A stretch of 64,000 nucleotides of DNA from positions 332,355 to 396,354 of the forward strand of contig JAXQGB010000014.1 in assembly GCA_034331105.1 (NCBI GenBank), read 5' to 3'. The notes beneath the pieces are model-generated. The model saw only the letters and a list, made by a program, of their open reading frames with translations. It did not search any database and was not told the origin of the DNA. Both the position numbers and the translations under genes were made by a program. Origin of the DNA: Caenicola sp034331105. GTDB taxonomy: Bacteria > Synergistota > Synergistia > Synergistales > Synergistaceae. Shown here piece after piece: positions 17,964 through 26,374 of the stretch (positions are counted from its first letter, which is position 1; every line of letters starts with the position of its first letter).

Positions 17964-18872
17964 ATGAGCATTTACATGATAAATGTTGCAACACAGATAA
18001 TCATCCAGGCGATCGCAGCCTGCGGACTGAACATAATCGTAGGCCACGCCGGCCAGATCTCCCTGGGGCACGCAGCATTCGTGGGTATCGGAGCCTATTC
18101 GAATGCTATGCTCACGACTGCGGCCGGTCTGTCTTTCTGGCAGGCCCTTCCCATATCACTTCTGATCGTCGGACTTATAGGACTTCTCTGCGGCCTTCCC
18201 AGTCTCCGTGTCAAAGAAGACTTTCTTGCAATTACGACCATCGGCATAAATTTCATCGTAGTTGCCATTTTCCAGTACACACCGGCATTGGGCGGAGCCC
18301 TCGGCATAGGTGGGATCCCAAATGTGGCGTTCTTTGGTTATGAACTTAAGGCCAGGGCCTTCTTCTGGTTCTGCCTCCTGTGCCTGTTGGCAGTACTGGC
18401 TATAAGCTGGTTTTTCACAAAATCCTGGCTTGGTCTTTCATGCTTTGCGATAAGAGAAGAAGAGACGGCCGCTTCCAGCATGGGAGTATCCCCCGTAAGG
18501 GCAAAACTTTCTGCCTTTGTGCTGGGGACCCTGATGGCAGGACTTTCAGGGATCTTATATGCCCACTACATGAAATTTATCAGCGCTGATTCATTCACCT
18601 TCCCATTCTCTGTAACATTGCTTTCCATAGCCGTAGTCGGCGGTCTGGGAACACTTTTGGGACCTGTTGTCGGGGCTGTTGTACTGGGTATCCTTCCTGA
18701 GGTGTTCAGGCCCCTGGTCGATTACAGGATGTTCCTTTACGCCGCTCTACTGCTCATGATGATAAGATTCCTGCCCGGCGGACTTCTGGGCGGTTCAGAC
18801 CTTCTCTCAGTAAAGAACCTCAGAAAAAGAAAAGCCGCAGCAACTAAAGGAGGTGGCAAAATTGACCGATAA
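17964..18872 (+). CDS. livM: Branched-chain amino acid ABC transporter permease LivM
   Basis: Second membrane subunit, 302 residues, with GLNIIVGHAGQISLGHAAFVG-type N-terminus and the cytoplasmic loop AIREEETAASSMGV that docks on the ATPase. It follows livH by 13 bp and overlaps livG. The C-terminal tail is basic. Confidence 0.9.
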   Translation: MSIYMINVATQIIIQAIAACGLNIIVGHAGQISLGHAAFVGIGAYSNAMLTTAAGLSFWQALPISLLIVGLIGLLCGLPSLRVKEDFLAITTIGINFIVVAIFQYTPALGGALGIGGIPNVAFFGYELKARAFFWFCLLCLLAVLAISWFFTKSWLGLSCFAIREEETAASSMGVSPVRAKLSAFVLGTLMAGLSGILYAHYMKFISADSFTFPFSVTLLSIAVVGGLGTLLGPVVGAVVLGILPEVFRPLVDYRMFLYAALLLMMIRFLPGGLLGGSDLLSVKNLRKRKAAATKGGGKIDR

Positions 18873-19629
18873 GATCCTTTCAGTAAAAGACCTCTCTATT
18901 AATTTCGGAGGACTGAAAGCACTCGACAATGTCAGTTTTGATATCGGCTGGAAGGAGATCCTTGGACTTCTTGGACCTAACGGAGCAGGCAAGACCACCT
19001 GTTTCAATATGATTTCAGGAGTTTACAAACCTACGTCAGGCGAGATATACCTCAACGGAAAAAGGACAGACGGTATGTCTCCCCACCAGATGGCGGCATT
19101 GGGAGTAGGAAGGACATTCCAAGTCGTAAAGCCTTTCAGTGGACTCACTGTTGAAGAAAATGTGATCGTATCGCTTGGGATGCCGCAATACAACAAATTC
19201 ATAAAATCGTGGAAATTCTGGAACACTCAGGCCAATAAAAAAGCTGCCGAAAAAATATTAAAGACAGTAGGCCTGGATGAAGATGCTTCTGTTAAAGCAG
19301 GATTGCTCCCTTTGGGCAATCTTCGCAAACTTGAGATAGCAAGGGCCCTCGCTCTTGACCCCACACTCCTGCTTCTTGATGAGTGCTTTTCCGGACTGAG
19401 ACACGAAGAGATCCAGATCGTTGAAGATCTGATCAGACTGATCAGGGAACAGGGAGTTTCCATTCTGCTTATCGAGCACAACATGCGCGTTGCAATGGGA
19501 TTGTCTGACCGTGTCGTCGTTCTCGATCACGGGAGGAAACTTGCCGAAGGCACACCTTCCGAAGTCTCTGCTGATCCGGCCGTCATAGAAGCATATCTGG
19601 GGAAAGGGGAGGCTTCTGATGTTGCTTGA
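18862..19629 (+). CDS. livG: Branched-chain amino acid ABC transporter ATPase LivG
   Basis: ATPase of 255 residues; the TTG at 18862 is chosen because AGGAGGT lies seven bases before it (a GTG at 18853 would lie inside that Shine-Dalgarno). Walker A is GPNGAGKT (about 36-43). The region equivalent to the signature reads LPLGNLRKLEIARAL, lacking the G-x-Q usually found in LivG, and Walker B ends in LLLLDECFSGL, with Cys for the usual Pro. Overlaps both neighbours, consistent with coupled translation. Confidence 0.88.
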   Translation: MTDKILSVKDLSINFGGLKALDNVSFDIGWKEILGLLGPNGAGKTTCFNMISGVYKPTSGEIYLNGKRTDGMSPHQMAALGVGRTFQVVKPFSGLTVEENVIVSLGMPQYNKFIKSWKFWNTQANKKAAEKILKTVGLDEDASVKAGLLPLGNLRKLEIARALALDPTLLLLDECFSGLRHEEIQIVEDLIRLIREQGVSILLIEHNMRVAMGLSDRVVVLDHGRKLAEGTPSEVSADPAVIEAYLGKGEASDVA

Positions 19630-20323
19630 AGTAAGTGATCTCTCAGTTTCATACGGAGACATTGAGGCCGTTCACGGTATAAGTTTCCATGTTGAAAATG
19701 GGGAGTTTGTATCAATAATCGGAGCTAATGGCGCGGGGAAAACAACTACCCTCAGAGCTCTTATGGGGCTGCAGAACGTTAAATCAGGCAAAATACTGTT
19801 TGATGGAGCCGATATCACTGCCATGCCTGCGCACAAAAGAGCAAACCTTGGAATAAGGATAGTCCCGGAGAGAGCGAGGTGTTTTCCACAACTCACCGTA
19901 TATGAGAACCTTAGGATGGGTGTATACGGAAAATCATCAACGCTCAAGAATGAGCTCGAGAGCATATATGAACTTTTCCCGATACTTAAGGAGAGAAGCG
20001 ACCAATATGCCAACACCCTTTCAGGGGGAGAACAGCAGCAGCTGGCCATAGCACGTGCCCTGGTCTCGTCTCCGAGGCTGCTTCTCGTCGACGAAGTATC
20101 GATGGGACTTATGCCAAAACTGGCAATACAGGTATTTGAGGTCCTCAGGTCACTGAATAAAGACAAAGGGCTTACCATCCTTCTTGTTGAACAGAATGCA
20201 CTATCCTCATTGAAAATTTCAGACAGGGGATACGTCCTGGAAACAGGAAATATCGAGATCGAGGGGCTCTCGTCAGACCTAATTAATGACGACAGGGTCC
20301 GGGAAGCATATCTGGGTTCATAA
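19619..20323 (+). CDS. livF: Branched-chain amino acid ABC transporter ATPase LivF
   Basis: ATPase of 234 residues with Walker A GANGAGKT (about 35-42), canonical signature LSGGEQQ (about 138-144) and Walker B LLLVDEVSMGL. It starts inside the end of livG with GGGGAGG upstream. With LivG it powers the LivHM permease. Confidence 0.9.
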   Translation: MLLEVSDLSVSYGDIEAVHGISFHVENGEFVSIIGANGAGKTTTLRALMGLQNVKSGKILFDGADITAMPAHKRANLGIRIVPERARCFPQLTVYENLRMGVYGKSSTLKNELESIYELFPILKERSDQYANTLSGGEQQQLAIARALVSSPRLLLVDEVSMGLMPKLAIQVFEVLRSLNKDKGLTILLVEQNALSSLKISDRGYVLETGNIEIEGLSSDLINDDRVREAYLGS

Positions 20324-20384
20324 AATTTGTGCGTTTCGGCAGGTCATTCGTGATCTGCCTGATCAATTTAAAGGGGGAGTCAAA

Positions 20385-21542
20385 ATGAGTAAATTTTTCA
20401 GATCTATCGCACTTGTTTCATGTCTTGCAATTCTTTGCTTCTGCGGGACTGCATTTGCAGCAGACACAGTAAAGATCGGCATGCTCGCTCCACTGACGGG
20501 ATTCGCAGCGGCTGACGGGTTCAGTGCATATGAATCAGTAAAGCTGGCAGTTGAAAAAGTTAACGCCGAAGGCGGAGTCCTTGGGAAAAAGGTCGAACTG
20601 GTCTGCTACGATGACGCTGCAGACCCCAAGCAGTCAGTGCCTCTCGCACACAAACTTATCGGACAGGACAGGGTCGTAGCATTCGTAGCAGGCTCATACA
20701 GCCTTCCCACGCGCGCTGTATCCGCTATTTTCAACGATTCCGAGATACCGCTGGTATCAGCTTATGCGCTCCATCCTGACATAACCAAGGGAGACTTTAC
20801 ATTCAGGAACGGCTTCCTCGGCACAGTTGAGGGAAAAGGCGCCGCTTACACTGCAGTAACTATGCTTAAGGCTAAGAAGATCGCTCTGATAGTCAGCGAC
20901 AATGACTTCGGAACCACACTCACACAGGGTTTTGAAGAGTTCATGAAGGATCATCCCGAAGCGAAGATCGTATCTCACCAGAAATATCCGATGAGTGAAA
21001 AGGATTTCAAACCCTATCTTTCAAAGATGAAGGCTGCCGAGCCCGATGCGGTATTCTTCAGCGGATACTATTTCCAGGTAGGCCCTGCAATGAAACAGGC
21101 TAAAGAGATGGGCATAAAAGTCCAGTTTATCGGGGAAGAGGGCGCTGACTCTCCCAAAACGATCGAGATAGCCGGTGATGCCGCCGAAGGTTTCATAATG
21201 GTCACAAACCTTAACAGGGATGACAAACGCCCATTCGTCCAGGAATTCCTGAAGGCATACCGCAACCGTCACAAGATCGAACCCGACATGGTCGGAGCCT
21301 CTGCCTATGACGGATTCATGCTTCTCGTCAACGCCATCAAACAGGCAAAGACAACTGATGGGCCTGCTGTGGCAAAAGCCCTGGCGAAGACAGCAAATTA
21401 TGACGGCCTCACAGGACTCATCAAGGGCTTCACTCCTGAAGGCGAAGTTGTAAAGCCGGTCCAGGTGCAGACCGTCAAGAACGGCCTGTTCCGTTACTAC
21501 GGCGTAATTACAGATCCCAAACTCATCACACCAAGCAAATAG
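20385..21542 (+). CDS. livK: Periplasmic amino-acid binding protein LivK-like
   Basis: Solute receptor of the LIV system, 385 residues. The ATG at 20385 has AAGGGGGAG upstream and begins a clear type I signal peptide (basic start, hydrophobic core, AFA cleavage site near residue 25). The mature start TVKIGMLAPLTGF is the family hallmark. An upstream in-frame extension into the livF spacer was rejected. As the last gene of the operon it has its own 61-bp leader, which could allow higher expression. Confidence 0.9.
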   Translation: MSKFFRSIALVSCLAILCFCGTAFAADTVKIGMLAPLTGFAAADGFSAYESVKLAVEKVNAEGGVLGKKVELVCYDDAADPKQSVPLAHKLIGQDRVVAFVAGSYSLPTRAVSAIFNDSEIPLVSAYALHPDITKGDFTFRNGFLGTVEGKGAAYTAVTMLKAKKIALIVSDNDFGTTLTQGFEEFMKDHPEAKIVSHQKYPMSEKDFKPYLSKMKAAEPDAVFFSGYYFQVGPAMKQAKEMGIKVQFIGEEGADSPKTIEIAGDAAEGFIMVTNLNRDDKRPFVQEFLKAYRNRHKIEPDMVGASAYDGFMLLVNAIKQAKTTDGPAVAKALAKTANYDGLTGLIKGFTPEGEVVKPVQVQTVKNGLFRYYGVITDPKLITPSK

Positions 21543-21564
21543 AATTTAACATTGCATTAAGCAA

Positions 21565-21600
21565 AGGGCCGGTCTCTCTTTTGAGACCGGCCCTGATTTT
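21565..21600. terminator. Bidirectional terminator between livK and sdaAA
   Basis: Stem AGGGCCGGTCTC / GAGACCGGCCCT with loop TCTTTT, followed by a T-rich tract on the plus strand; the minus strand has a matching A/T flank. It serves the convergent livK and sdaAA ends. Confidence 0.88.
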
Positions 21601-22478
21601 TATTTTTTCTTTGCTCCGAGGCCTTTGACAAGCGCCTTTGCGGTCGGGGTGACTGCCAGACCTCCCTTTGATGTCTCCCTCAGCGAAGGAGGGATCGATC
21701 TTCCTATCTGCCCCATCGCGTCGATGACTTCGTCTGCGGGTATCAGGGAAGTTATCCCGGCCAGTGCCATGTCACCCGCCAGTGCGCCGACAGCAACAAG
21801 GAGACCGTTCCTCTTTATGCAGGGAGACTCTACCAGTCCGCCGACAGGATCACAGACAAGTCCGAGTACAGACTTCAGGGTCAGGGCGACGGCATTCGAT
21901 ACCGCTTGGCATGATCCTCCCTGAAGATACACAAGCGCGGCAGCCCCCATTGCGGCAGCAGCTCCGCACTCCGCCTGGCATCCGCCCTCCGCACCGGCAA
22001 GTGTGGCTCTGTTGGCGATTATTTCGCCGACAGCTCCGGCTACGACAAGGGCCTCAGTCAGCTTTCTCTCTTTGTCAGGCGCATCTTTGCCGTAAAATTC
22101 CTCCCATGCAAAGAGCATCCCCGGCAGTATGCCGCAGCTTCCTGCAGTTGGGGCCGCAACTATCCTTCCCATGGAGGCGTTGTACGTTGCAACTTCGAGT
22201 GCAATGGCAGAGGCCCTGAGGATAAAATCTCCGGACATCCCCCCTTTATCAGAATACTTCCTCATAAGAGGCCCTGTCTTCGGCACCAGTTTGCAGGGGT
22301 TGTTGCTGCAGCTCGCCTCTTCGGCAGAGCGGCGCATATCTTTGAGTCTTGAGGATATCAGGTCAAATATCTCGTCTGAAGAGAATCCTGTCGCCTCAGA
22401 ATCTGCGGCAAGGACAGCCTCATGAAGATCCATATCCAGTTTATCTGTTAATTTTGTCAGGTCCAGCAACGATCTCAT
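21600..22478 (-). CDS. sdaAA: L-serine dehydratase, iron-sulfur, alpha subunit
   Basis: Catalytic subunit of the oxygen-sensitive [4Fe-4S] L-serine dehydratase, converting serine to pyruvate and ammonia. The 292-residue protein contains the conserved Cys cluster ligands in GGCQAECGAA (about 165-174) and QGGSCQAVSNA, and the substrate-loop APTAGSCGILPG (about 109-120). It overlaps the beta-subunit gene by four bases. Pyruvate from serine would feed the NifJ enzyme encoded at 33.4 kb. Confidence 0.92.
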   Translation of the reverse strand: MRSLLDLTKLTDKLDMDLHEAVLAADSEATGFSSDEIFDLISSRLKDMRRSAEEASCSNNPCKLVPKTGPLMRKYSDKGGMSGDFILRASAIALEVATYNASMGRIVAAPTAGSCGILPGMLFAWEEFYGKDAPDKERKLTEALVVAGAVGEIIANRATLAGAEGGCQAECGAAAAMGAAALVYLQGGSCQAVSNAVALTLKSVLGLVCDPVGGLVESPCIKRNGLLVAVGALAGDMALAGITSLIPADEVIDAMGQIGRSIPPSLRETSKGGLAVTPTAKALVKGLGAKKK

Positions 22479-23143
22479 AATGCCACCCCCGGTATCGAAA
22501 TTACCCTTACTATTGCATCGTGCACCGCTTTTATTTCTTCGGGGACCACCGCTGATTCGTTGCTGTCGAGCTCAAGGACCATCGTGGCCAGGCCGCCCCT
22601 TGAGTCCCTGTGCAGTTTCATCGTCGCTATGTTTATGCCGTGCGAGGAGAGGTACGTCGTCACCGCCCCCACTACTCCGTGGACATCCCTGTTCATGATT
22701 ATTATTACGGGCAACAGGCATGAGACATCCACCTCAAAGCCGTCCAACTCCTGAAGCGATACAGCTCCTCCTCCAAGGGACGCGGCTGTGGCGTCCATCC
22801 TTCTCCCTCCGTCGTCCCATATCTCTATCCTTACCGAGTTTGGATGAGCGCCCTCAAGGTCTTCTTCATAAAAAATAAATTTCATTCCCGACTTCAGTGC
22901 GAGTTCCCTTCCGTCCCGGACTTCGGGGTCGTCAGGCGCATAGCCAAGCAGCCCCGCCAGGAGCGCCCTGTCTGTGCCGTGACCCTCTCCTGTGGTGGCA
23001 AAGCTGCCCCTCATGTAGATGTTTGCATTTTTTACCTCTCCGCCCCAGCAAAGCCTCACGATCCTTCCGATTCGCACGGCACCGGCTGTATGGCTCGAAG
23101 AGGGTCCTATCATTACAGGGCCGATGATATCCCAAACAGGCAT
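22475..23143 (-). CDS. sdaAB: L-serine dehydratase, iron-sulfur, beta subunit
   Basis: Regulatory/beta subunit, 222 residues from the ATG at 23143, which follows GGGGGAG and begins MPVWDIIGPVMIGPSSSHTAGA, the family start. An ACT-like domain occupies the C-terminal third (VVGAVTTYLSSHGINIATM). The open frame reaches back to 23287 but those 48 residues are not family-like. Confidence 0.9.
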   Translation of the reverse strand: MPVWDIIGPVMIGPSSSHTAGAVRIGRIVRLCWGGEVKNANIYMRGSFATTGEGHGTDRALLAGLLGYAPDDPEVRDGRELALKSGMKFIFYEEDLEGAHPNSVRIEIWDDGGRRMDATAASLGGGAVSLQELDGFEVDVSCLLPVIIIMNRDVHGVVGAVTTYLSSHGINIATMKLHRDSRGGLATMVLELDSNESAVVPEEIKAVHDAIVRVISIPGVAL

Positions 23144-23340
23144 GCATACTCCCCCTGTCAAAAGTGATCTTGATGACCGCACTAATTGTATCAGCAGATG
23201 TGCAAACATGTGAAAGATAACGCTTCTGACAATTTGAACTTTTCCGTCTCTTTTCAAAACAGGCCTGAGCATGTTGCGCTTTGTCATGTTTGGGTATAGG
23301 ATTCTGCGAATGTTTGCAAACCAAACGGAGGAATTGTGAA

Positions 23341-24784
23341 TTGAAGAATCATCTCGTCAACACAAAAAGATGGATAATAAGGAAAATAGCAGAATCCTTC
23401 TGGGGGGACAATTTCAGCCAGGGCATCAAGCGACTCCCCTTTGAAAGGATCCCGCCCGGCTCGGAGGCCAAATACCGCTGCTGCGTCTATAAGGAGCGTG
23501 CTGTTGTAAGGTCAAGGGTCCTTGCGGGACTCGGATTCAGCGTTGAAGCTGACGATGAGATGACATCCCTTCTTGAATATGCCGATGCTGCATTGAAAAG
23601 AAAACGCATTGAAGGACCCCCCTCTGACGATAATCGATATCGCCTGCAAGGGGTGTGTAAACTCAAGATTTTATGTTACGGAACTCTGCCAGGGCTGCCT
23701 TGCCAGACCCTGTGAAACGGTATGTCCTTTCGGCGCCGTTACGGTAAAGGACGGACATTCTTCGATAGACATAAAAAAATGCAGGAACTGCGGCAAGTGC
23801 AAAGATGCCTGCCCCTATCACGCTATCTCCAAAATATCTGTTCCCTGTGAGGAAAATTGCCCGGTGGATGCCATAACAAAGGGTGAACATGGGGTCGCGT
23901 CCATAGATTTCACAAAATGCATAAGCTGCTGCTGCTGCGTTGCAGCATGCCCCTTTGGCGCAGTCCTTGAAAGAAGCCAGGTAGTCGACATACTCAAGAC
24001 TCTTAAAAGCGGGAGAAAAGTCGTGGCTATAACAGCTCCGGCTCTCGTGGGACAGTTCGGCGCGTCTCTGACCAAACTGGTGACCGCTATGAAAAAGCTT
24101 GGATTTTCAGAAGTCGTGGAAGTGGCAAAGGGTGCAGAGAGGACCGCAAGGGAAGAGGCTGAAGAGCTCATGGAAAGATTGTCTGCAAACGGATCGTTCA
24201 TGACGACCTCATGCTGTCCTGCATATATCCAGACGGTACGAAGACATATGCCGGAGATGCTTCCCCACATATCTGACACCCCAACTCCAATGCACTACAC
24301 AGGCGAGATGGTCAAGTCAAAAGACCCGCAGACTTTGACCGTATTTATAGGGCCCTGTGTGGCAAAGAGAAGAGAGGCAATGGAAGATTCATGCGTTGAT
24401 CACATCATGACCTTCGAAGAGCTTGCCTCTGTCTTCGAGGCAGCGGGAATAGACCCCGCATCATGCGAAGTCGACACCGAACTCCCGGAAGCCTCCGCAG
24501 AGGGAAGGGGTTTCGCGCTCAGCGGAGGCGTCGCAGCGGCAGTAAAGAGCGTCATAGGCAGCGAAAATGAAATAAGGACAGCCTGCATCAACGGAACAAG
24601 CAAGTCAGAGATCGCAAGGATGAGAGCCTACGCGAAGAACGGCGGTCCTTTCGATCTGCTTGAGGTCATGACCTGTTCGGGAGGGTGCGTAAACGGAGCC
24701 GGAGTGATCAACAGGGAGCCAAAGGCAAGGGAAGAGATAAGAAAACTGGTCTCAGAGAGCAGGAAGCTCGAAATTGAAAAATGA
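23341..24784 (+). pseudogene. [FeFe] hydrogenase, group B-type, interrupted by a one-base frameshift
   Basis: Two overlapping frames together make one full-length group B-type [FeFe] hydrogenase. Frame one starts at TTG 23341 (GGAGGA upstream) and carries RCCVYKERAVVRSRV; frame two carries LTIIDIACKGC, four ferredoxin-type Cys clusters and the H-cluster motifs TSCCPAY, FIGPCVAKR and MTCSGGCVNGAG. The switch falls at about 23616-23626, where a run of six C is followed by TCTG; reading must skip one base (+1). All H-cluster cysteines are intact and there is no other damage, so a sequencing error, a recent mutation or programmed frameshifting are all open. The enzyme would couple reduced ferredoxin to hydrogen or act as a sensor. 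Confidence 0.83.
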
Positions 24785-24816
24785 TCAAGGTTTAACCTGA
24801 TCCATAATACTAAAAT

Positions 24817-24850
24817 AGCCCGGGGCCGATACAGGTACCCGGGCTTAACT
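24817..24850 (+). terminator. Terminator after the hydrogenase gene
   Basis: Stem AGCCCGGG / CCCGGGCT with a loop of about 13 bases and a short T-rich tail (TTAACTTTT). Confidence 0.65.
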
Positions 24851-24935
24851 TTTCCACAGTTACATGTATTCCTCCTTTCATCGGCACCATAAAGGTATTT
24901 TTTTGTAGTACAAGACAAACTTTTTCTTCAGACTA

Positions 24936-24963
24936 TTGACACTTCAGAAATAAGGAGTATCAT
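24936..24963 (+). promoter_or_regulatory. Candidate sigma-70 promoter upstream of lysW
   Basis: TTGACA, 16-bp spacer, TATCAT. It would give a transcript with an approximately 185-nt untranslated leader before lysW. The region 24850-25150 is very AT-rich and holds other weaker candidates, so the start point is uncertain. Confidence 0.4.
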
Positions 24964-25083
24964 TCCACAGCATGATAATTAATCAAACTTATATTATTTG
25001 ACTCGCAACGTTCATTAATTGACCCGAAATTGAACTTTTTTAGAATTTTAGGTAAAGATATATATTTAACAAGCTGTATTTTC

Positions 25084-25097
25084 TGAATATTTATTGA
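25084..25097. promoter_or_regulatory. Possible ArgR-type operator
   Basis: TGAATATTTATTGA differs at one position from the palindromic ARG-box half pair TGAAT-N4-ATTCA. It lies 57 bp upstream of the lysW ATG. Only a motif match; such AT-rich matches arise by chance. Confidence 0.25.
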
Positions 25098-25153
25098 TAT
25101 GAGTCAACCAAAGTTGATTTATTAATAAAAAATAAACCATAGGAGGTAATATT

Positions 25154-25321
25154 ATGACTGCTACATGTACTGTTTGCGAAGCACAGGTGTCTCTGCCAAA
25201 TGACTGCTGCGAGGGTGAACTTCTTGTCTGCGGAGATTGCGGGACTGAACTTGAGGTGATCGCCCTCGATCCCATCACTGTAGAAGAGGCCCCTCAGGTC
25301 CAGGAGGACTGGGGAGAGTAG
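25154..25321 (+). CDS. lysW: LysW amino-group carrier protein
   Basis: Acidic 55-residue carrier whose C-terminal Glu is ligated through its gamma-carboxyl to the amino group of alpha-aminoadipate (or glutamate), protecting it during lysine (or ornithine) synthesis. Zinc-binding cysteines are at TCTVC and CGDCG, and the C-terminus ends EDWGE, the invariant LysW tail. AGGAGGT lies just upstream of the ATG. Two bases separate it from lysX. All partner enzymes follow in order. Confidence 0.95.
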   Translation: MTATCTVCEAQVSLPNDCCEGELLVCGDCGTELEVIALDPITVEEAPQVQEDWGE

Positions 25322-25323
25322 CC

Positions 25324-26166
25324 TTGCCTACACTGCGCATACTATTCACAAGGCTTCGGGTCGAAGAGAAACTTTTGCGTGAAGCTGCGGAAAAGCAAAA
25401 CATTCCATGCGAACTCATTAACGTGTCCGACGTATGGTATGGGGAGGCTCCTTTCTGCGGCACTGATGATGTCGTGCTTGCAAGGTGCGTCTCCCACAAC
25501 CAGAACGAGGCAGTTGCACAGATACTGGAATCACAAGGGATCAGGGTGGTAAATCCATCATCTGTAATGGCGGTCTGCGGAAACAAGCTGACCACGAGCA
25601 TAGCGCTCGCAAAAGCGGGGATCAGCCAGCCTAAGTTCAGGACAGCATTTTCTCCTGAAGCAGCGGTCGAAGCACTTGAAGACCTTGGATACCCGGCGGT
25701 ATGCAAACCCGTAAGCGGAAGCTGGGGCAGGCTGCTGGCAAAGATCAACGACCGTGAGGCAGCAGAGGCGGTATTCGAGCACAAGTCGATGCTCGGGGCG
25801 ATCCACAACACATTTTATATTCAGGAATACATAGAAAAGGGCGATTATGACGTCAGGGCTTTCGTTGTCAGCGGAGATCCGATCTGCGCCATCACCAGAA
25901 AGAGCGCCCACTGGATCACGAACACGGCAAGAGGCGGAGCAGCTTCGAACCTTCCATTGGATGATGAGATAAGCTCAGTTCTGAGATCGGTACACAAAGT
26001 GATCGGCGGAGAATTTCTGGCTGTGGATCTCTTCAGAAAAGAAGGGGAATGGCTGGTCAATGAGGTCAACGACGGCGGAGAGTTCAGGAATTCCATCGAA
26101 CCTACAGGGACAGACATACCTGCGGCAGTGGTAAAGGCTGCATGGGAGAGGAGACCTTCCCGATGA
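25324..26166 (+). CDS. lysX: LysW ligase LysX (or ArgX)
   Basis: ATP-grasp ligase of the RimK/LysX family, 280 residues, starting at TTG. It joins alpha-aminoadipate (LysX) or glutamate (ArgX) to the C-terminal Glu of LysW. ATP-grasp features visible are AVCKPVSGSWG (about 137-147), DYDVRAFVV and EVNDGGEFRNS near the C-terminus. Substrate choice depends on a few residues I cannot resolve by eye. The gene ends in a four-base overlap with a small downstream frame. Confidence 0.9.
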   Translation: MPTLRILFTRLRVEEKLLREAAEKQNIPCELINVSDVWYGEAPFCGTDDVVLARCVSHNQNEAVAQILESQGIRVVNPSSVMAVCGNKLTTSIALAKAGISQPKFRTAFSPEAAVEALEDLGYPAVCKPVSGSWGRLLAKINDREAAEAVFEHKSMLGAIHNTFYIQEYIEKGDYDVRAFVVSGDPICAITRKSAHWITNTARGGAASNLPLDDEISSVLRSVHKVIGGEFLAVDLFRKEGEWLVNEVNDGGEFRNSIEPTGTDIPAAVVKAAWERRPSR

Positions 26167-26282
26167 AAAATTTAATGACCGCAGAACATATTGATCCTAA
26201 ACAGATGTCGGCAAATAAATGCAAGCACGGAATAAAGCGTGGTTGCACGATGGGCCGTTTGCTTTTGCAGTTTAGTCAGTAA
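26163..26282 (+). CDS. Possible 39-residue leader peptide between lysX and lysY
   Basis: A short frame begins with ATG overlapping the lysX stop (ATGA), has AGGAG nine bases upstream and runs 39 codons to TAA. It contains five Lys and two Arg codons, four of them clustered at codons 19-26 (K-C-K-H-G-I-K-R). Directly after the Lys/Arg cluster lies GGGCCG, which can pair with CGGCCC in the terminator ahead of lysY. The layout fits a leader peptide for ribosome-mediated attenuation. No family similarity is recognised. Confidence 0.45.
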   Translation: MKNLMTAEHIDPKQMSANKCKHGIKRGCTMGRLLLQFSQ

Positions 26283-26341
26283 CAGTGATTTGTGACATTC
26301 TGTAAAGACCGGCCCGCTGCCTGAAGAGGAGCGGGTTTTTT
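26252..26341 (+). promoter_or_regulatory. Candidate transcription attenuator between lysX and lysY
   Basis: Terminator: CCCGCT-G-CCT / AGG-AGCGGG (26313-26335) followed by six T. Competing pairing: GGGCCG at 26252-26257, inside the small frame, is complementary to CGGCCC at 26310-26315, which shares three bases with the terminator's 5' arm. A further hairpin, GCAAGCACG / CGTGGTTGC (26221-26246, one mismatch), precedes them. A ribosome translating to the end would cover GGGCCG and allow termination; one stalled at the Lys/Arg codons would leave it free. The terminator is clear; the switching is inference. Confidence 0.55.
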
Positions 26342-26374
26342 GTTGCCGTAAATTAAAAATGGGAGGAACCGGAA

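Noticed and set aside
23609..23640. Selenocysteine or suppressed stop as cause of the split hydrogenase
   Set aside because: The two parts are in different frames and no in-frame UGA separates them; a one-base shift is needed.
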